Shown: positions 51,015-61,241 of the stretch, piece by piece
Numbering within the stretch: the stretch's first letter is position 1
Layout of the letters: every line of letters begins with the position of its first letter
Program-made: the position numbers and the translations under genes
The notes under the pieces: generated by a model
What the model was told of the DNA's origin: nothing
Databases searched by the model: none
The model's input: only the letters and a program-made list of their open reading frames with translations
Source: Candidatus Azobacteroides pseudotrichonymphae
GTDB lineage: Bacteria > Bacteroidota > Bacteroidia > Bacteroidales > Azobacteroidaceae
Assembly (NCBI GenBank): GCA_002091395.1
Contig: AP017913.1
Span: 1-64,000 of the forward strand
DNA length: 64,000 nucleotides
Direction: 5' to 3'

Positions 51015-51326
51015 ATGGTACAGTTACTTGTATTTCATACAAACATTAAGGGACTTAGTCTTGGATTATTCACATTTATTATTATATGGATATTCCATCC
51101 ATTAGTAATAAAAATTGAATATTATTTTAAAAATAAATCTTGGTATGTATTTTTAATAACAACTATTGTAAATGCTTTCATATCTACTAGAATACAGGAT
51201 GTTTTTATATCTTCAATGTTCGGTGTGCTAGCATTTGTATCATTCTGGAGTATTTTTGAGACATTTAAACAAACTAAACGTGTTAAAAATAGATCACTTC
51301 TACAAGAGAAGAAAAGACCACATTAA
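51015..51326 (+). CDS. DUF4491 family membrane protein
   Basis: The 103-residue protein has three predicted membrane helices: NIKGLSLGLFTFIIIWIFHP, WYVFLITTIVNAFIS, and a third around SSMFGVLAFVSFWSIFETF, followed by a basic tail. The pattern GL..GL.TF..IG.FHPLVIK.EYYF matches a Bacteroidetes family (DUF4491) of unknown function. It begins 16 bases after topA and is followed 32 bases later by a SIMPL protein, probably on one transcript. No role can be given. Confidence 0.7.
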   Translation: MVQLLVFHTNIKGLSLGLFTFIIIWIFHPLVIKIEYYFKNKSWYVFLITTIVNAFISTRIQDVFISSMFGVLAFVSFWSIFETFKQTKRVKNRSLLQEKKRPH

Positions 51327-51358
51327 TTAAACTAATTTATAATAAATCTAAATAATTG

Positions 51359-52048
51359 ATGAAATATTTGAATTTTTTAATTTTAGAATTAATATTAATT
51401 TCAAATGTTGTTTACTCGCAAAAAACACATTTTACTGATGCTCATTATGTTGAAACTTTAGTTAAAGTAGATACTTTAATTATCCCTGACAAAATTTATT
51501 TAAAAATAACGCTTGATGAAAAAGATACTAATGGTAAAATTTCAATAGAAGAATTAGAAAAAAAAATGATGAGTGAATTAGCTAAATTAAAAATAAATTT
51601 AAATAAAAATTTATACGTAACTAACATATCAAGCTTTTTTATAAAAAATTTTCTAAAACCACAAAACATTTTAAAAACAAAGTCATATATTTTATTAGTT
51701 AATAATGAAAAAACAGCTATGAATACTATTATCGCTTTAAAAAAAGAAAATATATCTAATATTTTTATAGAAAAAAGTGAGTATTCAAAAATAGAAGATA
51801 TTAAACTATTACTCAAAATAAAAGCAGTTGCTAAAGCAAAAGAAAATGCTCTTGCTTTAGTAGCCACTTTGAATCAAAAAATAGGCAATGCAATTTTTAT
51901 TTCAGATAGATCAACTTTTTTTCAACCAAAAATTTATGGGGAAATTTCAAATGAACTTAGTTCAATAAATTCTAATGAATTTATTAATATAGAATTCAAA
52001 AAAATAAAAATAGAAACAGAAGTAACTGTAAAATTTCAGCTTGAATAA
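51359..52048 (+). CDS. SIMPL/DUF541 domain secreted protein
   Basis: The start is ATG 51359, giving 229 residues with a signal peptide ending near VYSQ. The body alternates strands and a long helix (KAVAKAKENALALVATLNQK near 160, then GNAIFISD), as in the SIMPL (DUF541) fold, a periplasmic or surface domain of poorly known function. The mid segment YVETLVKVDTLIIPDKIYLK fits the family's first strand pair. A Bacteroidetes-type exported protein; no partner in the neighbourhood. Confidence 0.65.
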   Translation: MKYLNFLILELILISNVVYSQKTHFTDAHYVETLVKVDTLIIPDKIYLKITLDEKDTNGKISIEELEKKMMSELAKLKINLNKNLYVTNISSFFIKNFLKPQNILKTKSYILLVNNEKTAMNTIIALKKENISNIFIEKSEYSKIEDIKLLLKIKAVAKAKENALALVATLNQKIGNAIFISDRSTFFQPKIYGEISNELSSINSNEFINIEFKKIKIETEVTVKFQLE

Positions 52049-52435
52049 ATATTTACTAATAATAAATATTAACAATCAAGAAGTCTATTTTATACAATAA
52101 AATATCATTTAAATTTTGTTTTTTAACAATTTTTTAATACTAAAAATATTTATTTCTTGTCAATGTATATATTACAGATCGATTTTATCCTGTTGTAAAG
52201 CTATTTTTTATAAAAAATTAATATATTCTAAAACTTAGAGGTAATATAAAAATATAATCAAATGTTATATTTTATCAATTATATATTCTAAACAAATTTT
52301 CTAGTATAATCATAATAATATATATTTTATATATTATTACAGAATCCAACTCTCACTACGAGTTACATAACTAATTAAAGCATACAGTTAAATAACCGAA
52401 TTATTAATAATACAACAATAACTATTAATAAGCAA
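52049..52435. other. Spacer between convergent SIMPL gene and groEL
   Basis: Convergent gene ends. Apart from the groESL terminator at its right edge, nothing is recognisable. Confidence 0.45.
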
Positions 52436-52467
52436 AAAAGGAAACACTTAAAAAAGTGTTTCCTTTT
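52433..52467 (-). terminator. Terminator of groES-groEL
   Basis: The stem AAAAGGAAACACTT / AAGTGTTTCCTTTT (14 bp, 4-base loop) is followed on the minus strand by TTTTTTGC. It lies 28 bases after the groEL stop. Confidence 0.85.
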
Positions 52468-52494
52468 ACAAAACTCTAAACTAGAGAGGACAAC

Positions 52495-54141
<1,647 letters not shown>

Positions 54142-54175
54142 TTAAAACTAAAATCTTTAAATTAAAAGTTAAAAA

Positions 54176-54451
54176 CTAAATAATAGCTAACACATCAGAT
54201 TGACGCATAATTAAATACTGCGTTCCATCTAACTCTATCTCAGTCCCGGAATATTTACCATAAAGAACCTTATCACCAGCTTTCAAAATCATTTGTTCGT
54301 CCTTAGAACCATTACCTACTGCAACTACCTCACCTTTCAAAGGTTTTTCTTTTGCAGAATCAGGGATAATAATCCCGCCAACTGTCTTTTCTTCTGCAAC
54401 AGCAGGCTTTACTAACACCCTATCTGCTAATGGTTTAATAGTCATACTCAT
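54176..54451 (-). CDS. groS: Co-chaperonin GroES
   Basis: GroES caps GroEL. The 91-residue protein has [12 protein letters not shown], the mobile loop [16 protein letters not shown] near 23-38, and the dome region [15 protein letters not shown]. The start could be ATG 54451 or the second ATG at 54445 (MTIKPL); the first is chosen for length. No inverted repeat of the HrcA type lies upstream, so heat regulation, if any, goes through another system. Confidence 0.97.
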   Translation of the reverse strand: MSMTIKPLADRVLVKPAVAEEKTVGGIIIPDSAKEKPLKGEVVAVGNGSKDEQMILKAGDKVLYGKYSGTEIELDGTQYLIMRQSDVLAII

Positions 54452-54563
54452 ACAATCTAAAATTTTTAAAAATTAAATACCTACATCTCTAATGAGAAAA
54501 AGAATAACAAAGATTATGCCAAAATCACAACCTGACATTTTGACAATGTACAAAAACTAAAAA

Positions 54564-55385
54564 TCATTCTACATTTAAACAAACACGCCTAAAATCAACA
54601 ACACTTAAATCTTTATTGTAATTTTTTAAAAAATCACCAACAGTAATTTTTGGATTTTTTACAAAATTTTGCAATAATAGTGTATAATCCTTGTAATATT
54701 TATTTAATGCTCCGTCTTCTATGCGATTTAAAACTAATTCTGACTTGCCTTGCTCTATTGCAATTTCACGAGCTATTTTTCTTTCTTTTTCAATAATTTT
54801 TAATGGTATTGAATTTTTATCTACACTTACAGGATTCATTGCTGCTACTTGCATCGCTATATCTTTTGCTACACGAACATCTACTTCATTCTGATTAAAC
54901 CCAACAATAGTAGCCAATTTATTTCCGGAATGAACATAAATTTCAACAGTTGGAGCAATTAAATATTCATAAAATCCCAACTCAATTTTTTCACCACTTA
55001 CACCTGAATAATCAGTTATTAATTCACATATTTTACACCCATCAATATTAAAATTATTCAATTCTTCTATATTCTTTGGCCTGATTTCCAGAGCTAAATC
55101 TAAAATCTTTTTTACCATACCAATAAATCTTTCACCTTTTGCTACAAAATCTGTTTCACATCTTACTGCGACTATCGCTGCAAAATTACTTCTACGTGCT
55201 GCAAGAACACAACCTTCAATAGCATCTCGATCTGCTCGTTTCCTAGCTATCATCTTTCCTTTTTTACGAATAATTTCTACTGCTATATCATAATCTCCAT
55301 TTGCCTCATTAAGTGCATTTTTACAATCTAAAACACCTGCACCAGTCATTTTTCTCAAATATTGAATATTTGCTATCGTAACCAT
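54564..55385 (-). CDS. tsf: Elongation factor Ts
   Basis: EF-Ts recycles GDP from EF-Tu. The start is ATG 55385 (MVTIANIQYLRKMTGAGVLDC), giving 273 residues. The N-terminal UBA-like domain contains LRKMTGAGVLDCKNAL, followed by KRADRDAIEGCV and the signature VRCETDFVAKGERF near 75, then two core subdomains and QVAAMNPVSVDK near 186. It follows rpsB, the usual order, but with the repeat-tail array in between. Confidence 0.95.
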   Translation of the reverse strand: MVTIANIQYLRKMTGAGVLDCKNALNEANGDYDIAVEIIRKKGKMIARKRADRDAIEGCVLAARRSNFAAIVAVRCETDFVAKGERFIGMVKKILDLALEIRPKNIEELNNFNIDGCKICELITDYSGVSGEKIELGFYEYLIAPTVEIYVHSGNKLATIVGFNQNEVDVRVAKDIAMQVAAMNPVSVDKNSIPLKIIEKERKIAREIAIEQGKSELVLNRIEDGALNKYYKDYTLLLQNFVKNPKITVGDFLKNYNKDLSVVDFRRVCLNVE

Positions 55386-55437
55386 CACATTTTTTCTAAA
55401 AAATCAACCATTATAAATTTATTTCAATGTATGCATA

Positions 55438-55978
55438 TCAGAACCATCTTCAAAAGATTCCACATTATCTTTAATCATGATGTTCTTGTTTTACTCCTAA
55501 CTTCATTTCACTTTTGTTTAAATCATTAGAAGAATTTTCTTTGTCTTCAGAACCATCTTCAAAAGATTCCACATTATCTTTAATCATGATGTTCTTTTTT
55601 ACTCCTAACTTCATTTCACTTTTGTTTAAATCATTAGAAGAATTTTCTTTGTCTTCAGAACCATCTTCAAAAGATTCCACATTATCTTTAATCATGATGT
55701 TCTTGTTTTACTCCTAACTTCATTTCACTTTTGTTTAAATCATTAGAAGAATTTTCTTTGTCTTCAGAACCATCTTCAAGAGATTCCACATTATCTTTAA
55801 TCATGATGTTCTTTTTTACTCCTAACTTCATTTCACTTTTGTTTAAATCATTAGAAGAATTTTCTTTGTCTTCAGAACCATCTTCAAGAGATTCCACATT
55901 ATCTTTAATCATGATGTTCTTTTTTACTCCTAACTTCATTTCACTTTTGTTTAAATCATTAGAAGAATTTTCTTTGTC
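55438..55978 (-). repeat. Five tandem 108/109-bp repeats forming and following the rpsB tail
   Basis: GAACCATCTTCAA recurs on the plus strand at 55441, 55550, 55658, 55767 and 55875: spacings 109, 108, 109, 108. In-frame units encode 36 residues (start DKENSSNDLNKSEMKLGVKK). The 109-bp units carry one inserted C in the gene sense (GTAAAACAAG against GTAAAAAAG), which shifts the frame into KQEHHD and a stop. Units group into a 217-bp pair that is itself duplicated; the three nearest tsf differ from the two nearest rpsB at one site (Phe or Leu codon). Confidence 0.93.
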
Positions 55979-56680
55979 TCTCGTATTATCGATACTTCTC
56001 TCTTTTTGACCTTCAACTATTGCAGCACAAATAGCGTTTAAAATTATATCTACAGAAGTAGGCGCATCATCATTTGCTGGGATAACAAAATCAACATCAT
56101 TAATATTAGAATTAGTATCTACTATTGCAAATACTGGAATATTCAGATTTTTAGCCTCTGCAACAGCAATATGTTCTTTTATTACATCTACAACAAACAA
56201 TGCAGAAGGTAAACGCTTCAAATCTACAATTGATCCTAAGTTCTTTTCTAGTTTTATACGTTTACGAGCAATCTGTAATTTTTCTCTTTTAGACAAGAAA
56301 TCAAAAGTTCCATCATGAGACATTCTATCAATAGTTACCATCTTTTTGATTGCTTTACGTATAGTGGGAAAATTAGTCAATGTACCACCAGCCCATCGTT
56401 CTGTAACATACGGCATTTTTACAATAGTAGCTTTATCAGTAACTATTTGCTTTATTTGTTTTTTTGTAGCAACAAACAAAATCTTACATCCTGATTTTAC
56501 AATTCGTTTAATAGCTTCAGCTGCTTCATTCAATTTTACAACTGTTTTATGCAAATCAATAATATGAATTCCATTTCGCTCCATAAATATATACGGCTGC
56601 ATCGATGGATCCCACTTCCTTTTCAAGTGACCAAAATGTGCACCTGATTCTAATAACTGTTCAAACGATACTCTTGACAT
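55688..56680 (-). CDS. rpsB: Ribosomal protein S2 with a repeat-built tail
   Basis: S2 is a 30S subunit protein. The core is normal: SRVSFEQLLESGAHFGHLKR, WDPSMQPYIFMERNGIHIID, VTERWAGGTLTNFPTIRKAI near 95, LPSALFVVDVIKEHIAVAEA and PANDDAPTSVDIILNAI, ending near residue 237 at GQKERSIDNTR. It then runs through two full and one partial copy of a 36-residue acidic-lysine repeat and ends in KQEHHD where a repeat unit carries an extra base. Total 330 residues, versus about 230-280 usual in Bacteroidetes. The tail would be disordered and solvent-exposed. Two further repeat units remain untranslated after the stop. Confidence 0.95.
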   Translation of the reverse strand: MSRVSFEQLLESGAHFGHLKRKWDPSMQPYIFMERNGIHIIDLHKTVVKLNEAAEAIKRIVKSGCKILFVATKKQIKQIVTDKATIVKMPYVTERWAGGTLTNFPTIRKAIKKMVTIDRMSHDGTFDFLSKREKLQIARKRIKLEKNLGSIVDLKRLPSALFVVDVIKEHIAVAEAKNLNIPVFAIVDTNSNINDVDFVIPANDDAPTSVDIILNAICAAIVEGQKERSIDNTRDKENSSNDLNKSEMKLGVKKNIMIKDNVESLEDGSEDKENSSNDLNKSEMKLGVKKNIMIKDNVESLEDGSEDKENSSNDLNKSEMKLGVKQEHHD

Positions 56681-56848
56681 TGCTTAGTTCTTAATTTATT
56701 TATACTCAATATTTAAGTAATTACTTAAAATCAACATTACACTAGAAATTAATATTATGCTATTTCAGAGATAATATTAATTTTAAACTGATATTACTAA
56801 CCTTAATTGAACAAAGTCAAAAAACCATAACAACAAATTCAATTATTA

Positions 56849-57235
56849 TTAACGCTTTGAAAATTGAAATTTTTTTCTAGCTTTTGGTCTGCCTGGTTTT
56901 TTTCTTTCTACTCTACGTGAATCACGCGTCATAAATCCATCACTTTTTAAAATCTGTTTACTTTCCGGATTAATCTTTACCAACGCTCTGGCAATCCCCA
57001 AACGGACAGCTTCAGACTGTCCCCTACACCCGCCTCCATGCAAATTAATGGAAATATCATAAAGTTCTATAGCATTTAATTTGTTTAACGGTTGTGTTAC
57101 AACATACTGAAGAATTGGAGAAGTAAAATAAGATTTGAAATCACGTTGATTTATTGAAATCTTACCAGATCCATCTTTAATAAAGATGCGAGCCACAGCA
57201 GTTTTTCTACGACCTAATGAATTCACTATTTCCAT
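56849..57235 (-). CDS. rpsI: Ribosomal protein S9
   Basis: The 128-residue S9 starts MEIVNSLGRRKTAVARIFIK, includes INLHGGGCRGQSEAVRLGIA near 62, and ends in the tRNA-contacting tail ARKKFQFSKR. It follows rplM by 2 bases, the universal L13-S9 pair. Confidence 0.97.
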   Translation of the reverse strand: MEIVNSLGRRKTAVARIFIKDGSGKISINQRDFKSYFTSPILQYVVTQPLNKLNAIELYDISINLHGGGCRGQSEAVRLGIARALVKINPESKQILKSDGFMTRDSRRVERKKPGRPKARKKFQFSKR

Positions 57236-57237
57236 AA

Positions 57238-57693
57238 CTATTTAAAAGAATTAATATCTATTATTTCAGGTTTTTGAGCTTCATGCTTATGCTCAGTACC
57301 ATTGTACACATACAAATTCTTAAGAATCTTTGCCCCTAAACGATTTTTTGGAAGCATACCCTTTATTACTTTTTTAAAAAAATGTTCACTACTTTTCTTT
57401 AACAAATTTAAGGTGTTTATCTGTTTTTGCCCACCTGGATAACCAGTATATGAAAGATAAATACGATCAGTCAATTTATTTCCAGTTAAAACAATTTTAC
57501 TAGCATTGATAATTATTACATTATCGCCACAATCCACATGAGGTGTAAAGTTCGGTTTATATTTACCCCTAAGAATTTTTGCAACTTTAGAAGCTAAACG
57601 ACCCAAACGATGACCATTTGCATCCACAATAACCCATTTTTTATCAACAGTTGCAGCATTTGCAGAAACAGTTCTATAGTTTAAATTATCCAC
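57238..57693 (-). CDS. rplM: Ribosomal protein L13
   Basis: L13 is an early 50S assembly protein. The 151 residues contain KWVIVDANGHRLGRLASKVA near 19, DCGDNVIIINASKIVLTGNK near 53, and the signature GMLPKNRLGAKILKNLYVY near 112. It leads rpsI. Upstream is a short spacer of about 145 bases to the siroheme synthase gene; no exact promoter consensus was seen in it. Confidence 0.97.
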   Translation of the reverse strand: MDNLNYRTVSANAATVDKKWVIVDANGHRLGRLASKVAKILRGKYKPNFTPHVDCGDNVIIINASKIVLTGNKLTDRIYLSYTGYPGGQKQINTLNLLKKSSEHFFKKVIKGMLPKNRLGAKILKNLYVYNGTEHKHEAQKPEIIDINSFK

Positions 57694-57837
57694 TTACACT
57701 AAGTATTTACTAAAACAAAAATTCAATAAATCTCTCATTTACAAAAAATATGCATAGCCATATACAACAAAAACTAACCAGTAAATGTACATTTTTCTTT
57801 AAAAAGAAAACGAAATTATTTATTCTTTAATTTTTAA

Positions 57838-58299
57838 TTATTTAATAATCAATTGATTTCTTTCTACTAATTTTTTAATTTGATTACGAATATCAATAGA
57901 TTTTTTCACATTTTGTGCATTAGAAGAAACTGCAATAGTAATATTATTGTTTTTATAAACAGCTGGAGAAATAAAATTACACGATTTCGGACTATCACAT
58001 ATATTTACCAAGATGTTACGATTATTACACTCAGTTTTTATTGTTAAATTTAACATTTTATCACATGTACATATATAAACCATAAAAACACCCTTTAAAT
58101 CATCTGAATCATACATTTTTTTTTTTAATTCAATTGTCGTCAAAAGCTTAAATTTTGGACAAAAATTAGTTGCAATAACGCTGATTCTATTAGTGAAATA
58201 ACTCAAAGTAACTGCTTTATTAAAAGCGACTGAACCACCTCCGATAATCAAAATTTGTTTATTGGTAATATTAATTGAAATAGGGAAAAATATGTTCAT
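57838..58299 (-). CDS. Precorrin-2 dehydrogenase / sirohydrochlorin ferrochelatase (siroheme synthase, CysG N-domain type)
   Basis: The 153-residue protein starts MNIFFPISINITNKQILIIG, with the NAD-binding GGGSVAFNKAVTL, then VFMVYICTCDKML near 70 and NICDSPKSCNFISPAVYKNN near 98, the pattern of the Met8/SirC family (VNV.D.P..C.F..PA). It oxidises precorrin-2 to sirohydrochlorin and in some members inserts iron. The protein is shorter than Met8 or the CysG N domain (about 200), lacking part of the C-terminal helical region, so iron insertion may need another enzyme. It overlaps cysH by ATGA, and its methyltransferase partner is inside the hemC-cobA-hemD fusion. Confidence 0.82.
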   Translation of the reverse strand: MNIFFPISINITNKQILIIGGGSVAFNKAVTLSYFTNRISVIATNFCPKFKLLTTIELKKKMYDSDDLKGVFMVYICTCDKMLNLTIKTECNNRNILVNICDSPKSCNFISPAVYKNNNITIAVSSNAQNVKKSIDIRNQIKKLVERNQLIIK

Positions 58300-58994
58300 T
58301 TATGCAATCCACACTCCTTATGATTAAAATTTTCCCACCACCAGCGACCAGATCTAATATTTCCATTCTTTGCAACAGCACGTGTACAAGGCTGACACCC
58401 AATACTCAAAAATCCTTTTTTATGAAGTACATTATACGGGACTTTATTATCTTTAATATAGTTCCATACTTCTTTTTCAGTCCAATATACTAAAGGATTA
58501 ATTTTTATTAGCTTATTAACGCTATCCCATTCAACCATTTGAACATCTCTACGTGTTATAGTTTGAATCCTACGAAGTCCACAAATCCATACAGTCAGAT
58601 TTGATAAAGCTCGCAAAAGCGGTCCAATTTTTCTAACCTTACAACATTCTTTACGTTTTTCCACACTATCATAAAATCCATTAATTCCATTTTGTTTAAT
58701 GTATGCTTCAACAGCGTTATTTTCAGGAAAAAATATACTAATATTTAAATTATACATTCTATTAGTGTTATCAATTAGAAAATATGTTTCCGGGAATAAA
58801 CGACCTGTATCAATTGAAAAAATAGCAGTATCACTATCTATTTTAACAATCATATCAGTCAATACTTGATCTTCTAATCCAAAACTAGAAGCTAAAGCTA
58901 TACGATTTTTATATTCTTTTAAAAAGAAAATTAATAATTCCTCTGGCGATTTATTTGTAAAATAACTATTCAGACTATTTATATTTTTACACAT
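58296..58994 (-). CDS. cysH: Adenylylsulfate (APS) reductase, CysH family
   Basis: CysH reduces activated sulfate to sulfite with thioredoxin. The 232-residue protein has ALASSFGLEDQVLTDMI near 33, SIDTGRLFPETY near 60, and the Cys set that marks APS reductases: ECCKVRKIGPLLRAL near 113 and GCQPCTR near 197, which hold a [4Fe-4S] cluster, plus the catalytic Cys in the tail KECGLHK. PAPS-specific enzymes lack the two pairs. With no cysC in this cluster, direct APS reduction is the coherent reading. It is 14 bases after cysN and overlaps the siroheme synthase gene. Confidence 0.92.
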   Translation of the reverse strand: MCKNINSLNSYFTNKSPEELLIFFLKEYKNRIALASSFGLEDQVLTDMIVKIDSDTAIFSIDTGRLFPETYFLIDNTNRMYNLNISIFFPENNAVEAYIKQNGINGFYDSVEKRKECCKVRKIGPLLRALSNLTVWICGLRRIQTITRRDVQMVEWDSVNKLIKINPLVYWTEKEVWNYIKDNKVPYNVLHKKGFLSIGCQPCTRAVAKNGNIRSGRWWWENFNHKECGLHK

Positions 58995-59008
58995 TTTTCA
59001 ATCAAATT

Positions 59009-60277
59009 TTACTTCATTATCATTCCAGCTCCAACAGTTTCAAATGTATTTCCATCAATAATGATCAATCCACCTGTAAGACGATTTTTAACATAAATAT
59101 CATACTTTAACGGTTTAGAAGTTTTCATGAAAACATGTGCTATATCATTCATTTTTACATGTTCATCACAAATTACATTTTCCATTGTATTAATATTAAC
59201 CTTGTAATTTACATGTGTAACTATCCCAAATACTTCATCAGTTGTGTGTCTAATAATATATTTTATGCCAATGCACAATGGCCGATGATTAAACCAACAA
59301 ACCATAAGTGAAATATTTGAATCTACTATAGGTAACTCTGTACTTTTTACAATCATATCGCCTCTACTAGCATCAACGTTATCAACTAAACGAATTGCTA
59401 CAGATTGTGGAGCTGAAGCTTCATTTAAAGATTCCATTACATTATCTATAGCTTTTATAATTGATTGAGTATAAGATGGAACAATAGTTACCGAATCACC
59501 AACATTATAAGTTCCAGAAGCAATTTGTCCAGCATATGCCCTATAATCATGAAAATTATCAGTTTGTGGCCTGATGACATATTGTATAGGGAACCTAGCC
59601 GGCAAACTGCTAATATTATTTTTTAATGGAATTGTTTCTAATATAGATAAAAGTGAAGGCCCTTTATACCAAGTCATTTTCTTAGAGAATTCCACTACAT
59701 TATCTCCATGAAATGCTGAAATAGGCAAATAGTATACATTTTTTATATTCAATTTTTGTATAAAAATTGAATATTCATCTGTTATTTTTTCGAATTTCTT
59801 TTCAGAAAAATCAACCAAATCCATTTTATTAACAGCGAAAATTACATTTGGTATTTGTAATAATGAAATTATATAAGAATGACGCTTGGTTTGTTCCATA
59901 ATTCCATTACGAGCATCAATAAGAATAATAGCAGCTTCAGCAGTAGAAGCACCTGTTACCATATTACGAGTATATTCTATATGACCTGGAGTATCAGCAA
60001 TAACAAATTTCCTCTTAGGAGTAGAGAAATAACGATAGGCCACATCGATAGTAATTCCCTGTTCTCGCTCAGAACGCAATCCATCAGTTAATAATGCGAG
60101 ATTAACTTTATGATTACCGTGACGTTCACTAATTACCTTCATAGATTCTAATTGATCTTCAAATACAGATTTACTATCATAAAGTAAACGGCCGATCAAT
60201 GTGCTTTTCCCATCGTCTACACTACCTGCAGTGATGAATCTTAACAATTCTACATTTGAATAATTGACTGTGGTCAT
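59009..60277 (-). CDS. cysN: Sulfate adenylyltransferase subunit 1 (GTPase)
   Basis: CysN is the GTPase subunit that drives APS formation. The 422 residues show G1 GSVDDGKSTLIGRLLYDSK near 17, the segment REQGITIDVAYRYFSTPKRK, G3 ADTPGHIEYTRNMVTGAS near 94, G4 NKMDLVDF near 149, and the two EF-Tu-like beta barrels (FPIQYVIRPQTDNFHDYRAY). It is not fused to an APS kinase. CysN is often about 470 residues, so this is a slightly short form. It lies between cysD and cysH. Confidence 0.95.
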   Translation of the reverse strand: MTTVNYSNVELLRFITAGSVDDGKSTLIGRLLYDSKSVFEDQLESMKVISERHGNHKVNLALLTDGLRSEREQGITIDVAYRYFSTPKRKFVIADTPGHIEYTRNMVTGASTAEAAIILIDARNGIMEQTKRHSYIISLLQIPNVIFAVNKMDLVDFSEKKFEKITDEYSIFIQKLNIKNVYYLPISAFHGDNVVEFSKKMTWYKGPSLLSILETIPLKNNISSLPARFPIQYVIRPQTDNFHDYRAYAGQIASGTYNVGDSVTIVPSYTQSIIKAIDNVMESLNEASAPQSVAIRLVDNVDASRGDMIVKSTELPIVDSNISLMVCWFNHRPLCIGIKYIIRHTTDEVFGIVTHVNYKVNINTMENVICDEHVKMNDIAHVFMKTSKPLKYDIYVKNRLTGGLIIIDGNTFETVGAGMIMK

Positions 60278-60338
60278 TAAGTTCCTATTATTAAAAAAAA
60301 TTAATACAATTAATTATTATTTTGTCACATTATGTCAT

Positions 60339-61241
60339 TTAAAAATATCCAGCTTTTTTTCTATCTTCCATTGCAGTTTCAGATCTTTTGTCGTCAAAAC
60401 GCCCACCTCTTTCAGTAATACGAGAAACAGCTATTTCAGAAATAATCTCTTCAGTAGTATGAGCTTCAGAAAGTGTAAGACCAGTACAAGTCACATCGCC
60501 AATAGTTCTGCAACGAACTCGCTTAATAACAGGTCTTTCATTAGATCTTAATTTAACAAATGGATAGTAAGCAAACCACACTCCATCTCGTTTAAATACT
60601 TCACGCTCATGTGTATAATAAAGGCTCGGTAGTTTAATATTTTCCTCTAAAATATATTGCCAAATATCCATTTCTGTCCAATTACTAAGAGGAAATACAC
60701 GAAAATGTTCACTTAATTGTTTTTTTCCATTAAAAATATTCCATAATTCAGGGCGTTGATTTTTAGGGTCCCACTGTCCAAATTCATCACGATGTGAGAA
60801 AAATCTTTCTTTAGCTCTGACTTTTTCTTCATCTCTTCTAGCTCCTCCTAAAGCAGCGTCGAATCTATTTTTTTCTATCATTGCCAACAGTACTGTTGTT
60901 TGTAATTTATTGCGACTAGCATCATATCCAGTTTCTTCTTTGAGACAACCTGAATCAATGAAGTCCTGCACAGATCCAATGCATAATTTCACATCAAATT
61001 GCGTGATTAATTTATCTCGATAAATAATTGTTTCTTCAAAATTATGTCCTGTATCTATGTGCAAAAATGGGAAAGGAATTGGCGATGGATAAAATGCTTT
61101 ATAAGACAAATAAGCCATGACAATTGAATCCTTCCCTCCAGAAAATAATAACACTGATTTTTCAAATTGTGAAGCAACCTCCCTGATAACATAAATTGAT
61201 TCAGATTCCAATTCTTTTATATGAAGTGACTTATTGCTCAT
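60339..61241 (-). CDS. cysD: Sulfate adenylyltransferase subunit 2
   Basis: CysD makes adenylylsulfate from ATP and sulfate. The start at ATG 61241 (MSNKSLHIKELESESIYVIR) is chosen because it gives the standard 300-residue protein; the longer frame runs back into hemB. The PP-loop SGGKDSIVMAYLSYKAF is near residue 34, then HIDTGHNFEETI, ALGGARRDEEKVRAKERFFS near 131, and the C-terminal GDVTCTGLTLS and ERGGRFDDKRSETAMEDRKK. It overlaps the end of hemB by 11 bases. Confidence 0.96.
   Translation of the reverse strand: MSNKSLHIKELESESIYVIREVASQFEKSVLLFSGGKDSIVMAYLSYKAFYPSPIPFPFLHIDTGHNFEETIIYRDKLITQFDVKLCIGSVQDFIDSGCLKEETGYDASRNKLQTTVLLAMIEKNRFDAALGGARRDEEKVRAKERFFSHRDEFGQWDPKNQRPELWNIFNGKKQLSEHFRVFPLSNWTEMDIWQYILEENIKLPSLYYTHEREVFKRDGVWFAYYPFVKLRSNERPVIKRVRCRTIGDVTCTGLTLSEAHTTEEIISEIAVSRITERGGRFDDKRSETAMEDRKKAGYF

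Noticed and set aside
54452-54563. CIRCE heat-shock operator before groES
   Set aside because: No TTAGCACTC / GAGTGCTAA inverted repeat in the spacer.
55471-55695. Separate small gene inside the rpsB repeats
   Set aside because: The 74-codon frame is only repeat units in the same sense as rpsB after the frame-breaking base; no independent start signal.
55438-55978. CRISPR-like array
   Set aside because: The regular repeats have no unique spacers: the whole 108/109-bp unit repeats and encodes the S2 tail.
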